Part shown: positions 42,518 to 54,379 of the stretch, in pieces
Layout of the letters: each line of letters starts with the position of its first letter
How positions within the stretch are numbered: the first letter of the stretch is position 1
Source of the DNA: Annona cherimola
Taxonomy: Eukaryota > Streptophyta > Magnoliopsida > Magnoliales > Annonaceae
Length of the DNA stretch: 64,000 nucleotides
Direction of reading: 5' to 3'
Assembly: GCA_030490835.1 (NCBI GenBank)
Contig: CM059975.1
Coordinates: 10,235,579 to 10,299,578 of the forward strand
The notes under the pieces: generated by a model
Seen by the model: only the letters and a program-made list of their open reading frames with translations
Database searches by the model: none
What the model was told of the DNA's origin: nothing
Program-made: the position numbers and the translations under genes

Positions 42518-45500
42518 TTAATAAATTAAGCGAAAATACAAATTATAGTGATTAAATAATGTATTTAGTTTGGGAATCTTATAAGCACGGATGGGACATA
42601 TGCCCCACTCTTCTTAGATTGTTTCAAGAATTTCTGGAAACCCAAAAGGATTTACAGCCGCATCTGATATCCACGAACTTGGCTTCTTCAATTAAGAGAT
42701 CATCAAGTTCCAAGTAGAACTGCTTGGATTTGATCCAGCATTTCGCTGGGAATAGCATTTCAAATGTGAACAACGTCAACTTGGAGATGCTGGAAATCAA
42801 GATTATACAAGAGTCTAATACGCTATATCTGCGCCGACTGTCGGTCCCATCCTAATTAATTTCGATGCGTCTGTATATCCATTCTAATCCTTATCCACCA
42901 CAGCTGCTTGACCATTAGTTACATCAATTTTCTTAAGTTTGAATGTATTAATAGGGAAAATATTTTTGGTTGTTCGTATGTTGAATACATTTAAATCCGT
43001 GGATCCAAATTAATCAACTGCAACTTTTTATGGATATTTATAATTATTTCAACAGATATTTTTAACTAAGTTCGAGACATTTTAATAAATTTTTTTATAA
43101 TATATTGACATACGGTTAATAATATGTCTAAATTTATTCGAACTGTGGATACTCCCATGCCATTTGAGAAGACTATTGCTACTACTCATCTTTCTTTCTC
43201 ATGCCACTGTTCACTACTTTTTTTTCACGCCAATATGCTGCTGCCTCCCATCGAACCTAGCATCCATGCTCCTTGGGGCCAACTGGGTTATCGTTTGATT
43301 AAATAAGAAATTGCAATGCATTAAATGATTAAATTGATGATAATTATATGATTGAATATTTTATGGAAATAATTGATCTGGTACCTTGATCGTCTTAAAT
43401 TGGATCTCATGATCCATCCCATTCGGCCGATGTACATGTGATATAAAAAATATCTTTTATTTTTTTTCATAAATGTGTGAATTTTGCCTAAATCTTGAAC
43501 CATGTGAAATTTGTAAAATTTTTAAATTTTTTTAAATTTTTATTCTTAAAAATAAGTAAAATAAACATAATTGGAGGATTTACGGATGACCGTATCTATA
43601 GAGCCATCGTGCCTCGTCATGGTCACACATGCATAATATAATCAATCACTTGGTCAAAAACTCATTAGATTGATGATATATCATCAACATAAATAATTTT
43701 CAAGCGCAAACTTGGGCAAATATTTAATTTAAGATGCTTCTGAATATTCTCCAAATAGATGTATGAAAGACAAATATGGCACGCTAATTTTGTATTTAGG
43801 TCGATCAAGTGATCACCAAATCAACTGCAATCAACTGGAAGAATTCAAAATAATTAAGAAGGAAAACGTTCTGAAGATAATTTCATGATGGAAATTTTTA
43901 TGCTAATGACTACTTTGCTGCAGGATAAAGTTAAATAGAAAGATATCTACGGTGTCCATCTTATTTGGGAACATTTTTTTTAATAATAAGAACATAAGGT
44001 GCGGCATAAAAAACCACTTCTGCCTTCAAAGATGTAAAGGAGGAGTGGAAAAATAGTTTACCACTAATTCATTCATTCAGAAGAAATGTAACTTGGTGAT
44101 AAAAAAAAAGAAGAAATGTAACCTCACATCATCAAATTTTAAACAGTTGGAATGAATTTCTTTAAGCAAAATTAGGGAGTAAGAATCGGAACAGCTACTT
44201 TTTAAAAATTGAGTTTCACCTTATTTTTATACCGAGTCAAGATAAAATTGGTTTGACCATCATTTTTTTAATAAGTTCTAGAAAAAAAAAATTTTAGGTT
44301 GGTATCGGACCAGTTCGGGACTAGCAAAACTATGTTAATAAATTAATGAAAATACGAATTATCGTGATTATATTAAAAAATAATGTATTTAGTTAGGATT
44401 CTTATAAGCACGGATGGGAAATATGCCCCACTTTTCTTAGATTGTTTCAAGAATTTCAGGACACCCAAAAGGATTTACACCCGCATCTGATATCCATGAA
44501 ACTTGGCTTCTTCAATTAAGAGATCATGGAGTTCCAAGTAGAACTGCTTGGATTTGGTCCAGCATTTGGCCTGGGAATAGCTTTTCAAATGTGAACAACG
44601 CCAACTTGGAGATCCTGGAAATCAAGATTATACAAGAGTCTGCTACGCTATATCTGCGCCGACTGTCGGTCCCACCCGAATTAATTTCGATGTGTCTGTA
44701 TATCCATTCTAATCGTTATCCACCACAGCTGCTTGATCATTAGTTACATCACTTGTGCTTAAGTTTGAATGTATTAATAGGGAAAATATTTCTATTTGTT
44801 TGAGTATTAAGTTTCAGTCCCAAAGTCAAATTAATATGCCGTCTTAAGTTGAATACATTTAAATCCGTAGATCCAAATTAATCAACTGCAATAAATTAAA
44901 TGATTAATTTGATGATAATTTTATGATGGAATATTTATGGAAATAATTTATTTGGCACCTTGACATCTTAAATTGATCTCATGATCCATCCCATTCGGCC
45001 GATGTATACGTAATGTAAAACATATCTTTTATTTTCTCATAAATGTGCGAATATTGCCTAAATCTTGAACCATGTGATTTTGTACAATTTTAAATTTTTT
45101 TTGATATTTTTATTCTTAAAAATAAGTAAAATAAACATAATTGGAGGATTTACTGATGACCGTATATATAGAACCATCGTGCCTCGTCATGGTCACATAT
45201 GCAGGTTTATCAAACTTGTACTGAATATAATCAAACGCTCGATCGAAAACTCATTAGATTGATGATATATCATCATCATAAATAATTTTGAAGTGTGAAC
45301 TTGGACAAATATTCAATTTAAGATGCTTCTGAATATTCTCCAAATAGACGTATCAAAGGCGAATATGCTACGTTAATTTTGTATTTAGGTCGATCAAGTG
45401 ATCACCAAATCAACTGCAGTCAATTGGAAGAATTCAAAATAATTGAGAAGGAAAAGGTTCTGAAGATAATTTTATGATGGAAATTTTTATGCTAATGATT

Positions 45501-45690
45501 ACTTTGCTGCAGGATAGTGTTAAATAGTAAGATATATATCTACGACGTCCATCTTATTTGGGACCACCTTTTTGTTTTTGCCGCATAGAAAACCGCTCCT
45601 ACCATCAAAGATTCATTCATTCGGAAGAAATGTAACCTAACATCACATCAAATTTCAAAAGTTGGAGTGTTTATGTTTAAGCAAAATGCC
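42518..45690. repeat. Direct duplication, unit about 1.4-1.7 kb
   Basis: 42518-44185 and 44336-45690 are two head-to-tail copies at high similarity. Landmarks: CTTATAAGCACGGATGGGA, GATTTACANCCGCATCTGATATCC, CTGCGCCGACTGTCGGTCCCA, CCATCCCATTCGGCCGATGTA, GTCGATCAAGTGATCACC. The first copy has about 300 bp extra at 43020-43316. The 42600-42860 part is GC-richer and looks like old gene or transposon sequence, but I find no coding frame with a recognisable domain. Confidence 0.85.
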
Positions 45691-46140
45691 CAAATAAGAT
45701 GTTGCACTTACCATACATATATATGAGAAATATTCAGGTGCAGCACAATTGCACTGTAACAGCTGTGCAGTTACGCCAAAACGAGCCCCACGTGATCATG
45801 AAATTATAATCTACTCTACCCATTATATTTAGAATTATGTATTCTACTACCATATTAATTTTTATCTCAATCGGATATGTGTATGATTACTTTACTGCAG
45901 GATAGTATTAAATAGTAAGATATATATCTACGACGTCCATCTTATTTGGGACCACCTTTTTGTTTTTGCCGCATAGAAAACAGCTCCTACCATCAAAGAT
46001 GTAAAGGAATGGAAAATAGTTTATCTCTGATTCATTCATTCAGAAGAAATGTAACTAACATCACATCAAATTTCAAAAGTTGGAGTGTTTATGTTTAAAC
46101 AAAATGCCCAAATAAGATGTCGCACTTACCATACATATAT
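45497..46140. repeat. Secondary tandem duplication, offset about 388 bp
   Basis: 45497-45750 recurs at 45885-46140: GATTACTTTRCTGCAGGATAGT, TCTACGACGTCCATCTTATTTGGGACC, then TTCAGGTGCAGCACAATTGCAC. It arose after the larger duplication because it copies only the end of the second unit plus part of a MITE. Confidence 0.8.
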
Positions 46141-46150
46141 ATGAGAAATA

Positions 46151-46500
46151 TTCAGGTGCAGCACAATTGCACTGTAACAGCTGTGCAGTTGCGCCAAAAC
46201 GAGCTCCGCGTGATCATGAAATTATAATCTACTCTACCCATTATATTTAGAATTATGTATTCTACTACCATACCAATTTTTATCTCAATCGAATATGTGT
46301 ATGGACCCAATCTGAAAATGGTATAAATTCAACGTAATAAAATAGTTTGATATAAATAACAACTTTAAAGTAATTTTTTCAACATGCAAATCATTTGCTA
46401 TAAAATTTATATATAGATAAATGATTGTATACAGTTTCATTGCATTTTAACATGTATGAGGCCCATTTTTGGGCAAATACACCACTGTTCCGGTGCAGAG
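46151..46500. mobile_element. MITE family C, copy 1
   Basis: The left end TTCAGGTGCAGC... carries subterminal TTGCGCCAAAACGAGC. The right end carries the inverted partner GGCCCATTTTTGGGCAAA and then CGGTGCAGAG. The interior (GATCATGAAATTATAATCTACTC, CAATCGAATATGTGTATG) also appears, truncated, at 45722-45884. Related sequence occurs at 25093-25800 and 31130-31850, and inverted at 63420-63750. Confidence 0.6.
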
Positions 46501-46513
46501 AGAGAAAAAAAGA

Positions 46514-46841
46514 TTCAGGTGTAGCGGTGCAATTGCGCCAAAATGAGCCCTGCATGATCATAAAATTATAATATGCTCCACATATTCTATTTAAAATCAT
46601 ATATTCTATTATCATACCAATTTTCATTCAATCGGATATGTCTATGAACTTCATCTGAAAATGGTACAAATTTAACGTAATAAAATAGTTCGATGTAAAT
46701 AACAACTTTAACATGATTTTTTTAACATATAAACCATTTGTTATAAAATTTATATATGGATAAATGATTATATAAAGTTTCATTGCATTCTAATATATAT
46801 GTGGTTTATTTTTTAGCAAATATAACGTTGTTGCACCAGAA
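46514..46841. mobile_element. MITE family C, copy 2
   Basis: Ends TTCAGGTGTAGC and GTTGCACCAGAA are inverted partners. Subterminal AATTGCGCCAAAATGAGCCC matches the preceding element. The interior is the same family with scattered substitutions. Two copies lie side by side, separated by an AGAGAAAAAA stretch. Confidence 0.65.
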
Positions 46842-46849
46842 CAACTCTC

Positions 46850-47556
46850 ATATATATAAGCTACATATTTTTAAAGAGTTGTGTTGCTAATGATTAAATT
46901 AGTTACTAAAGTCTTTTAGAATATGTTTATAAGCTAAGCCTTTTTTAAAATAGATTTGGTAGCAAATATTTTATGGCATATGTGGAAAAAAAATTAAAGA
47001 AAAATCTATAATATTGCAAGGGCTATCTTTTGGTTTCACAAAATTGTAGAACATCTGATAACACCTGTACAAAATTGCAACCATATCTTCTGTTTGGAGT
47101 TCGAAGTTTATGGATTCCATTAAAGTTTTTATCAAATAACTAAAACGTCTATCAACACAATAAAATTTATCACTTGCAACAATTATTTTGTTGCAATCGT
47201 TATAAAATGGTTGCAAACAGTGAACATATTTATTTGATTGCACAAATAGTAAACGTATTAAAAAAATATGACAACGGTAAATAAATATATTAAATATAAA
47301 TAATCAATTTAATATATTTTCTTATAATAAAAAAATCAAAAGAAAATATCTTAAGATATAATTTTTGTTTTTTAAAGTTATTCCTCCCATTATAGTAGAT
47401 AATTTAATGTCTCAAATTTTAGAATTCTCATAATAAATAATATTACAATCAATTTTAACATAAGAAAAATACATAAAATACCTTAAAATACAAAATCATC
47501 ATTTTAATATTATTCCTTATTAAATAGAATAATTGGACATTTGGGTTTTGGAACTA
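46850..47556. other. AT-rich intergenic DNA, nothing recognised
   Basis: No gene, RNA or mobile element is supported. Short minus-strand open frames have no recognisable domain. Confidence 0.5.
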
Positions 47557-47564
47557 CTGTAAAT

Positions 47565-47750
47565 TAGTGTTTTGAAAACCGGACTGAACCGGGCGGTCGG
47601 ACCGGTCGGATAGTGAACCGGTCACGTCCCGGTTCGTTACTGTTACCGGTCCAACCGCGGTTCGACTACCGGTTCAATCCGGTTGAACCGGAAAAACCGG
47701 GAACCAGTCACAAAACCGGTTCAGTGACCGGTCCGGTTTTAAAAACATTG
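47565..47750. mobile_element. Short GC-rich hAT-like MITE with CCGGTT repeats
   Basis: 186 bp with ends TAGTGTTTTGAAAACCGGAC and GTCCGGTTTTAAAAACATTG, flanked by a perfect 8-bp duplication CTGTAAAT (47557-47564 and 47751-47758). The interior is dominated by ACCGGTT/AACCGG words, so it folds almost end to end. Its GC content stands out sharply from the surrounding AT-rich DNA. Confidence 0.88.
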
Positions 47751-48154
47751 CTGTAAATAAGATTAAAATTTATTTTCCATTTTAAAGTCTTCTCAAGACT
47801 TATGGATTAGAATAAAGATGAGAAGGAGGATGAAAAAGTGTTGTCAGTAGTTGATAAATGAGAAAAATTATAAGAAATAGGGCAAATAGGTTGTTATTGT
47901 CCGACAGCGGTAAAAATATTTTTTCATCCACATTCCACTCCCATCTTATTCAAGCGTTATTGTTTGATAGTGTGCATGTGTTGTTTTGTTTGCATTATCT
48001 ACAAGGATTGTTGCATTTAACCGATATGCATTTGCAGTGATATAGATGGCAACAGGCTTCTTTGCTAAATTCTTGCATGATTGCCACATCTATTTTCATT
48101 GAAAATTAAACCCTTTCAAATAGGGGCCCATCTGGCACAGTGGGCAGATTTATC

Positions 48155-48993
48155 TTTTTTATTTTTTCGCAAAAATATGTAAACCCAAGCATGAAGATTT
48201 CAACCATCAGGCGCTGGCTCGGTGGCAACACTCATCGGCATTAAGCCACCAGGTTGGGTGTTTGAGTCCCCACAATATGTCAGGTGTTTTTACAGATTTC
48301 CCTCTAATGTGGGGGTGTTCATAAGAGGGTTGAATTTGCTTAATTAGAATATTAGAAATCATGAAGTATAATTACCAACCAAAAAAAAGCATGAAGATTT
48401 CATATATGTAATTTTTATCATTTTTCAAATTCATTTAATACTTTTAATTTCAAAAATAAAAGGTCACAGTTTACGGATACCAAAATTTACATTATAAGAA
48501 GTACATACTTGGGCCAACATATTAATATCAAAAATCAAAAATAAAACAAAATTGGCATGCGCACCATGTGCACTAAATCCATGTTGTTCCAGGGTCCAGT
48601 ACAATCTATTGTACCATGTGTGCAGACCTATTTTTCTATTTTTTATTTTTCACGAAAAAACGTGACCTTAAGCTTGAAGATTTCATAAATGTAGTTTTAT
48701 CATTTTTTAATTTATTTCGTATTTACATTTTAATTTCAAAAATAAAAAATTAATATCCACACATAAAATGACATATATAAGAAGTACTTGCGCTACTCGC
48801 AAGTAGTGGTGGTAAGGATTTTTTATTTTTCACGAAACATGTGAGCTTAAGCTTGAAGATTTTATATATGTAGTTTTACCATTTTTTAATTTATTTCATA
48901 TTTACATTTTAATTTCAAAAATAAAAAATTAATATCCACGCATAAAATGACATATATAAGAAGTACTTGTGCTACTCGCGAATAGCGCTGATG
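48155..48993. repeat. Three tandem copies of a roughly 180-bp unit
   Basis: The unit runs from TTTTTATTTTTCACGAAA through CTTAAGCTTGAAGATTT, CATTTTAATTTCAAAAATAAAA and CATATATAAGAAGTACTTGCGCTACTCGC. Copies lie at about 48636-48811 and 48818-48993. A more diverged copy at about 48155-48510 is split by the SINE at 48203-48386. Confidence 0.75.
48203..48386 (+). mobile_element. tRNA-derived SINE with 16-bp target duplication
   Basis: 184 bp. The A box TGGCTCGGTGG is at 48215-48225 and the B box GTTTGAGTCC at 48260-48269, the spacing of a tRNA-type Pol III promoter. A short body ends in an A run (48381-48386). AAGCATGAAGATTTCA flanks it perfectly at 48187-48202 and 48387-48402. The insertion splits a copy of the 180-bp tandem unit, which gives an independent check of its boundaries. 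Confidence 0.9.
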
Positions 48994-49150
48994 GTAAGGA
49001 GCAGAACCTCTTTAGCAATTGGTCACTTGTTCGAAATCGAGTAGGGCAGATTTGTTCCTTGGTTTATTTGTTGGGGCGGTATCCCCTTTATTATATTATG
49101 AGAGTTGTATTTCCCTTACTAGATTATGGAATCTTGTTTCTCTTCTGTAC
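48975..49150 (+). mobile_element. Possible second tRNA-derived SINE
   Basis: GCGCTGATGGTAAGGAGC followed by CACTTGTTCGAAATCG resembles A and B boxes at tRNA-like spacing. A tRNA-unrelated body ends in T-rich sequence. I found no target duplication, and the 5' edge overlaps a 180-bp tandem repeat unit. Confidence 0.4.
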
Positions 49151-49159
49151 TTCTTGAGT

Positions 49160-51015
49160 TAGATGAGAAATAGAAATTATAATGGGTTGAGTTTATAAAA
49201 ATAAATTTACCATGAAAAAGTACTTGCTTATAAGTACTTATTTAGACTCATATATTAGTAATATGGGTTGAGTTTATAAAAATACATGCACCATAAAAAA
49301 TTAATTGCTTATAAGTACTTATTTAGGCTCATATATTCATAATATACACCGTGTGTACAAAAAGTTTTAGTTGGGAATTGATAATCACCCCACTCGGGTT
49401 CGTCTCTTCTCTATAGTAGGAGAAGTTTTTACAAAATAATCACTTGAAATTGAAGCTTTACAAATTTTTCTTGAAACGAGGTTTTTTGGATTTTTTCCCT
49501 AATATGGGGTGCATATAGGAGATTTTCCTGTTGGAATTTCTGGATATACATATATTATTTATATATATGTGCTATCATAAATTAATGGTCCAAATCATAA
49601 AAGTGATCTTATAAAGATTTATGGACCTAAATCATTTAATAAAGCATGGATCTCCTATGCGTAGAAACCATATAGCCTAAATTCCAATTTCTAATTTTAT
49701 GATGGACTAAATTGGAAATAGGAAACTAGACTTCCTATAAAATGGGTTGTGGTCCCCGAGTTATGCACCGGTTAGGTTTCTTCTCTGCCATCCATCAGCA
49801 GGAAGGAAGAGGAGCTACACTCTCCAAAACCTGGGTGCACTAACTTGGAAGACCCTAAGCCAAAGATTATTAGCATTCATGGATTCAGGTACGCTTCCGT
49901 ATATGGTTTTAATTTTCTTGATAATTTTAGCATGAGATAGATCCTGCATTGATTATGGATTTAATCAATGGTTGTTTTCTAACATTTCCTCTATAGTATA
50001 AGGGCAGTGAATGTACTCCATTGTAATATTAAGTTGTCGCGATGTATAAATTAAAAAGGTTTTATTTGCTTCTACAAAAATAATATTCTTATTGAAATTT
50101 TGTTTCTTGTGAAAGAAGCTTTCAACCCTTTATGAAAAAGGCATACACCTAAAACGGGTAGTGATTTCATTAGCCTAGGCAACTGGATTTTTAAATTAAA
50201 TTCTTTTATATATTTTTAATTTAGGTGTAAAGCACAAAATGTTTTTATTTAGCATAGGTATATGTCATTTCTATTATGTTAATTTTAGGGCTATGAAAAT
50301 AATGAAAAATAAAATCCTATTGAATGGTCTAAAATTACAAAAAAGGGAAAATGGTAAATTAATAGAAAGAAAGGATGAAGTAAGATGATGATGGAAAATA
50401 TCCTAGTTAATTATGAATTTGGTAACTTTAGCAAAATTGAATTTATTGAATAATTGAATTTATTAAATTGTTTAAAGTATTGGAATGGCTATGATTAGAT
50501 GATATTAAATGATATATTGGGCTGTGTGAAATATGGAATAGAGATTTTAGAATTTTCATCTTATAGAAGAGACACACATGAGTAATGATATATATATAAT
50601 TTTAAAAAATAAGTATAAGGTGGGATTACTTTAGAAATAATACTGAGGTGAATGCCAAAAGGGATGATAAAATTCCACAAAACTCCCCTAAATCAAGCTT
50701 AGAGAGGCGGATTCATCACAAGCTGAGGAAAGTAGGAGTTAGGGGTTTTCCTGAGAGAAAGCTAAAAGTAAAAAAGTGACCAACCGTAGTTTGAAAATTA
50801 GATATAGACCAAGTTTCAGCATTGGTTCTTTCAGTATTATATCCCTCGAGAGAGTGGGACGAATATGATTTTCAATTTTGATCCCCTATCTTGGTTCGTA
50901 TTGTAGACAAAGATTAATTTGTTGGAAAAAGCACAAAATTTTCGTGTAAGATGAAAGCATTCCATCTAGACTAAAACACCTGTCATCTGGGCTAATAATT
51001 ATAACGTGATTTTGG
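49160..51015. other. Intergenic DNA, no gene supported
   Basis: Contains a short direct repeat (GGGTTGAGTTTATAAAAATA at 49184 and 49265, each followed by CTTATAAGTACTTATTTAG). Otherwise AT-rich with no recognisable feature. Short open frames such as 49747-49935 lack domain similarity. Confidence 0.4.
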
Positions 51016-51692
51016 ACAGTACTCGCAACGGAAGCAAAAAGAGGAAAAGTGGGGGAAATCCAAAACATAATAAATTTTTCAAGAAATGCAAAGAAGCTAG
51101 AAAATCTAAATGTCAAAATTTTAAAATGGTAAAATAGTTGAAAAAGCAAAAATGCTAAAAAATGGGAAATGAAAAAAAAATCTTGCAAAGCTCCAACATG
51201 CGAAAATTTCGCAAAATGACCAAATGCATGAACAAAATTTTGAAAAAGCAAAGAAACTTAAATGCCAAAAGTGTAAAAATTACAAAAATATGGAAAATCT
51301 AAAATGCCAAAAATTAAAATGGAAAAATCTGGAAAAATATAAAATTCAAGAAAAGTTTAAATCTTTTACAAAAAATATTAAATTCTAAAATGCTAAAAAT
51401 CAAAATGCAAAAAGATGAACAACAGCTAAAATGAAAAACTTTACAAAAAAAAATGGAGAGGAATCTCTTAAAAAAGCTTAAGTTTCACAAAATGTCAAAA
51501 TTAAGAAAGAAAGGAGGCAAAGAACTATACAATGAAAAAAATATAAATTGAAAAAACAAGGAGAAATTTTTTTAAAATCTTAGGTTCCAAAACATGCCAA
51601 CTTTAGCAAAAATGAAAAAAATCTTGAAATATCTAAATGCTAAAAATTATAAAACAGGAAAAAAGCTGCAAAAAGCAAAGGTATGTGACTGA

Positions 51693-52003
51693 ATGCACTT
51701 GGTTGCATTTCGCTTATTTTTTATTTTTTTGAAATTTTTTATAAAATTGTTAATCTATCTATGTTTAACATGTATATTAATTTTTACCTTTTTAGAGACT
51801 TTTAGATATTTATTTTTTAAAATCAATGACATTTTTGTAATTCGTAAATTATGAAAATGCTACTCATTTTAAAAATTTTAAAAATATAAAAGTATTCAAA
51901 AATAATAATAATTGATACATATATTAAATACACATAGATTAATAGTGATATAAAAAAATTTCAAAACATATTACAAATGAATTTTTGCACTCAGGTGCAC
52001 TGT
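51693..52003. mobile_element. Fold-back MITE (family F) inside the A-rich repeat
   Basis: Left end TGCACTTGGTTGCA and right end TGCACTCAGGTGCA are inverted partners. The interior arms CTATGTTTAACATGTATATTAATTTTTA and TTGATACATATATTAAATACACATAG pair over about 60 bp. It interrupts the A-rich repeat cleanly. Confidence 0.6.
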
Positions 52004-52507
52004 ATCATGGCTCAAAAGCAAAAAGGCTAAAAATTTAAAAATTAAAATAAAAATATGAGAAAACTCCAACATGCAAGAATTTTCACAAAATAATCAAAGG
52101 TAGGATCAAATTTAGAAAACCCTGTAATTCTTTTTTTCGAAAGAAGAAAAAAAGCTGTGAGAAAAGCATAAATGCTAAAAAAAATTAACATATTAAAAGA
52201 AAACATGGAAATTCTAAAACATCAAGAATTAGAATTTTTAGAAATGGAAAAATATGGGAAAATATAAATTTTAAGAAAAGTTCAAAACTTAAAGAACTTG
52301 TAAAAAAAATGCAAACAATGAAATTGTGAATGGTTGGACGACTAATAAAATGAAAGAACTTTTTAAAAAATGAGGAGGAATCTTTTAAAAAGCTTATGTT
52401 TTGAGAAAGCAAAATTTCTAAAAGAAAGAAGCAAAAAAAGCTGAAAAAACAATACAATAGAAAAAGCTAAATTAAAAAATTAAAGAGGAAGTTTTTAAGG
52501 AATCTTA

Positions 52508-52765
52508 GGGTATGTTTGGTTGGATAATTTTTTTTATCTAAAATTTTTCATTTTTTTATTATTCTATTTTCATATATTCCTATATAACTACTATATTTTT
52601 CAATCGTTTTTACAAAACTACTCGTAAAATTAACTTTTCTACTTTAAATTTATTCTCTTTACTCATTATCATTATCTTTATCATATCACATCATATTATT
52701 TTTTCTCATTTCAAAGCTTTTACTTCTCATTTCAAAACTTTTACGTCAACACTTTCCAAACACAC
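52508..52765. mobile_element. Family T MITE, copy 7
   Basis: Ends GGGTATGTTTGGTTGG and CTTTCCAAACACAC, preceded by TTA. The interior is in the same orientation as copy 1 (CAATCGTTTTTACAAAACTACTCG, ATTATCTTTATCATATCACATCA). It interrupts the A-rich repeat. Confidence 0.7.
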
Positions 52766-53518
52766 AAAAAATTTGCTATTTTTTCAAAAATCTGAAAAAT
52801 TCAAAATGTCAAAATTTTAAAATGTTAACACGGCTAGGAAAAAGCCAAAGTAATAAAAAATCAGAAATTGGATACAAAAATGAGGAAAACTCCAACATAC
52901 GAAAATTTTCACAAAATGATGAAATGGAATAAATCTTGAAAAATATAAAATTCAAGAAAGGTTCAAATTTTTCAACGAAAAATATATAAAAACTAAAATG
53001 CGAAAAACGAAAATATGAATTAATGGACCACAACTAAGATAAAGAACTTTACAAAAAAAGAAGACGAATCTTTTTTTTAAAAAAACTTAATTTATAAAAA
53101 ATGCCAAAATTTTAAAAAAGGAGGCAAAAAAGCTACAAAAGGTATACAGCGGAAAAAATAAAGATTTAAAAAATGAAATGGAAGTTTTAAAAAATCTTAG
53201 ATTCTAAAATTTGCCAAATTTTTCAAAAAATGCAAAGAATCTGGAAAAATCTAAATGACAAAATTTTTAAAATCGTAAAAATGATGGGAAAGACAAAAAA
53301 TGCTACAAAATCAGAAATAGAAAAAAATGCGGAAAAACTCCAAAATTTGAAAATTTTCACAAAATGACCAAATGCATTAACAAATTTTTTTAACGTTAAA
53401 CCATTTTATTATATTGATTTTATTTATTTACAGATGGAGGTTATGCGTAGCGATATTAGACAAATTAAAATTTTTATAATAATATAAATAATACAGAATA
53501 TGATAGATATAAAATATT

Positions 53519-53635
53519 TTAACTTTATCTTCTTTACTCATCATCATTATCTCTATCATATCATATCATTTAATAACTTTTGCTTTTTAAAATTTTTATT
53601 AAAAAATTTATCCATTCTTAAACACTCTATTAGCT
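53519..53635. mobile_element. Family T MITE, truncated copy 8
   Basis: Only the right half is clear: AACTTTATCTTCTTTACTCATCATC through TTTATCCATTCTTAAACACTC. It abuts the next full copy. Confidence 0.5.
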
Positions 53636-53638
53636 TAT

Positions 53639-53918
53639 GGGTGTGTTTGGTAACAACGCAAAGTTGTCACTTTAAAACTTTTCAACCTAAAACTTTTCAC
53701 TCTCCACAACTATCTTATTTTTTAATCATTTCTTCACATTTTTCTATACAACTACCGTACTTTTCAATCATTTCTATACAACTACCAACACGACTAACCT
53801 ATATATTTCAACTTTATCCTATTTATTCATCATCATTATCCCTATCATATCAATCATTTGACAACTTCTCATCTTTACAATTTTTCATCAAAAGTTTTAT
53901 CCATTCCCAAACACACCC
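53639..53918. mobile_element. Family T MITE, copy 9 (best preserved)
   Basis: 280 bp with perfect 12-bp TIRs GGGTGTGTTTGG and CCAAACACACCC, flanked by TAT at 53636-53638 and 53919-53921. The reference copy for this family in the window. Confidence 0.88.
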
Positions 53919-53921
53919 TAT

Positions 53922-54196
53922 GAGTGTGTTTCACAATGAGTATAAACTGTCAAGTTAAAACTTTTCAATCTAAAACTTTTTACTTGTCATAACTATCATA
54001 TTTTTTAATCATTTTTCACACTTTCCTATACAACTACCCTACTTTTCAATCATTTCTACGTGACTATTCATAAAACTAACTTATCTATTTTAATTTTATC
54101 ATCTTTATTCTTCATCATTACCCATATTATATCACATCATTTAACAACTTCTACTTCTCAAAATTTTTTATCAAAAATTTTATCAATAAAAAACGT
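53922..54196. mobile_element. Family T MITE, copy 10 (right end worn)
   Basis: Starts GAGTGTGTTTCACAATGAG three bases after the previous copy. The interior matches it closely; the right TIR is lost (ATCAATAAAAAACGTAAGC). Three family members are thus arrayed head to tail at 53519-54196. Confidence 0.65.
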
Positions 54197-54379
54197 AAGC
54201 TAAATTTTATCAGTTGACTATGGATAAAGGCGAGCCCGAGTTGCGCTCCCCGTGGAATCCTCGTAGTAGAAATGCCACTTGTCCTCGTTTCTAGAATGAG
54301 ATGACCGTTGCCTGCTCTGTCTAGTTGCTGGATTTCCCAAGGCACCCTTCCTTCTCTGTGATGGCCGTTTCTATTTTAT

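Larger units (their letters stand above)
51020..53400. repeat. A-rich degenerate long-period repeat (family G), minus-strand orientation
   Basis: About 2.4 kb of A-rich, T-poor sequence made of drifting AAAATGCCAAAAATT, TCTGGAAAAATCTAAA and TTTTAAAAAAGC words: the complement of 5110-6310. The conserved phrase CTCCAACATGCGAAAATTTTCACAAAATGACCAAATGCAT (given here only as its landmarks CTCCAACATG and ACAAAATGA) recurs near 51190, 52068, 52880 and 53338. Two MITEs (51693-52003 and 52508-52765) sit inside. Strand asymmetry is extreme and sustained. Confidence 0.7.

Noticed and set aside
50886..53033. Several minus-strand Phe-rich frames (74-121 codons)
   Set aside because: Same A/T-rich repeat family as at 5-6 kb, read on the T-rich strand.
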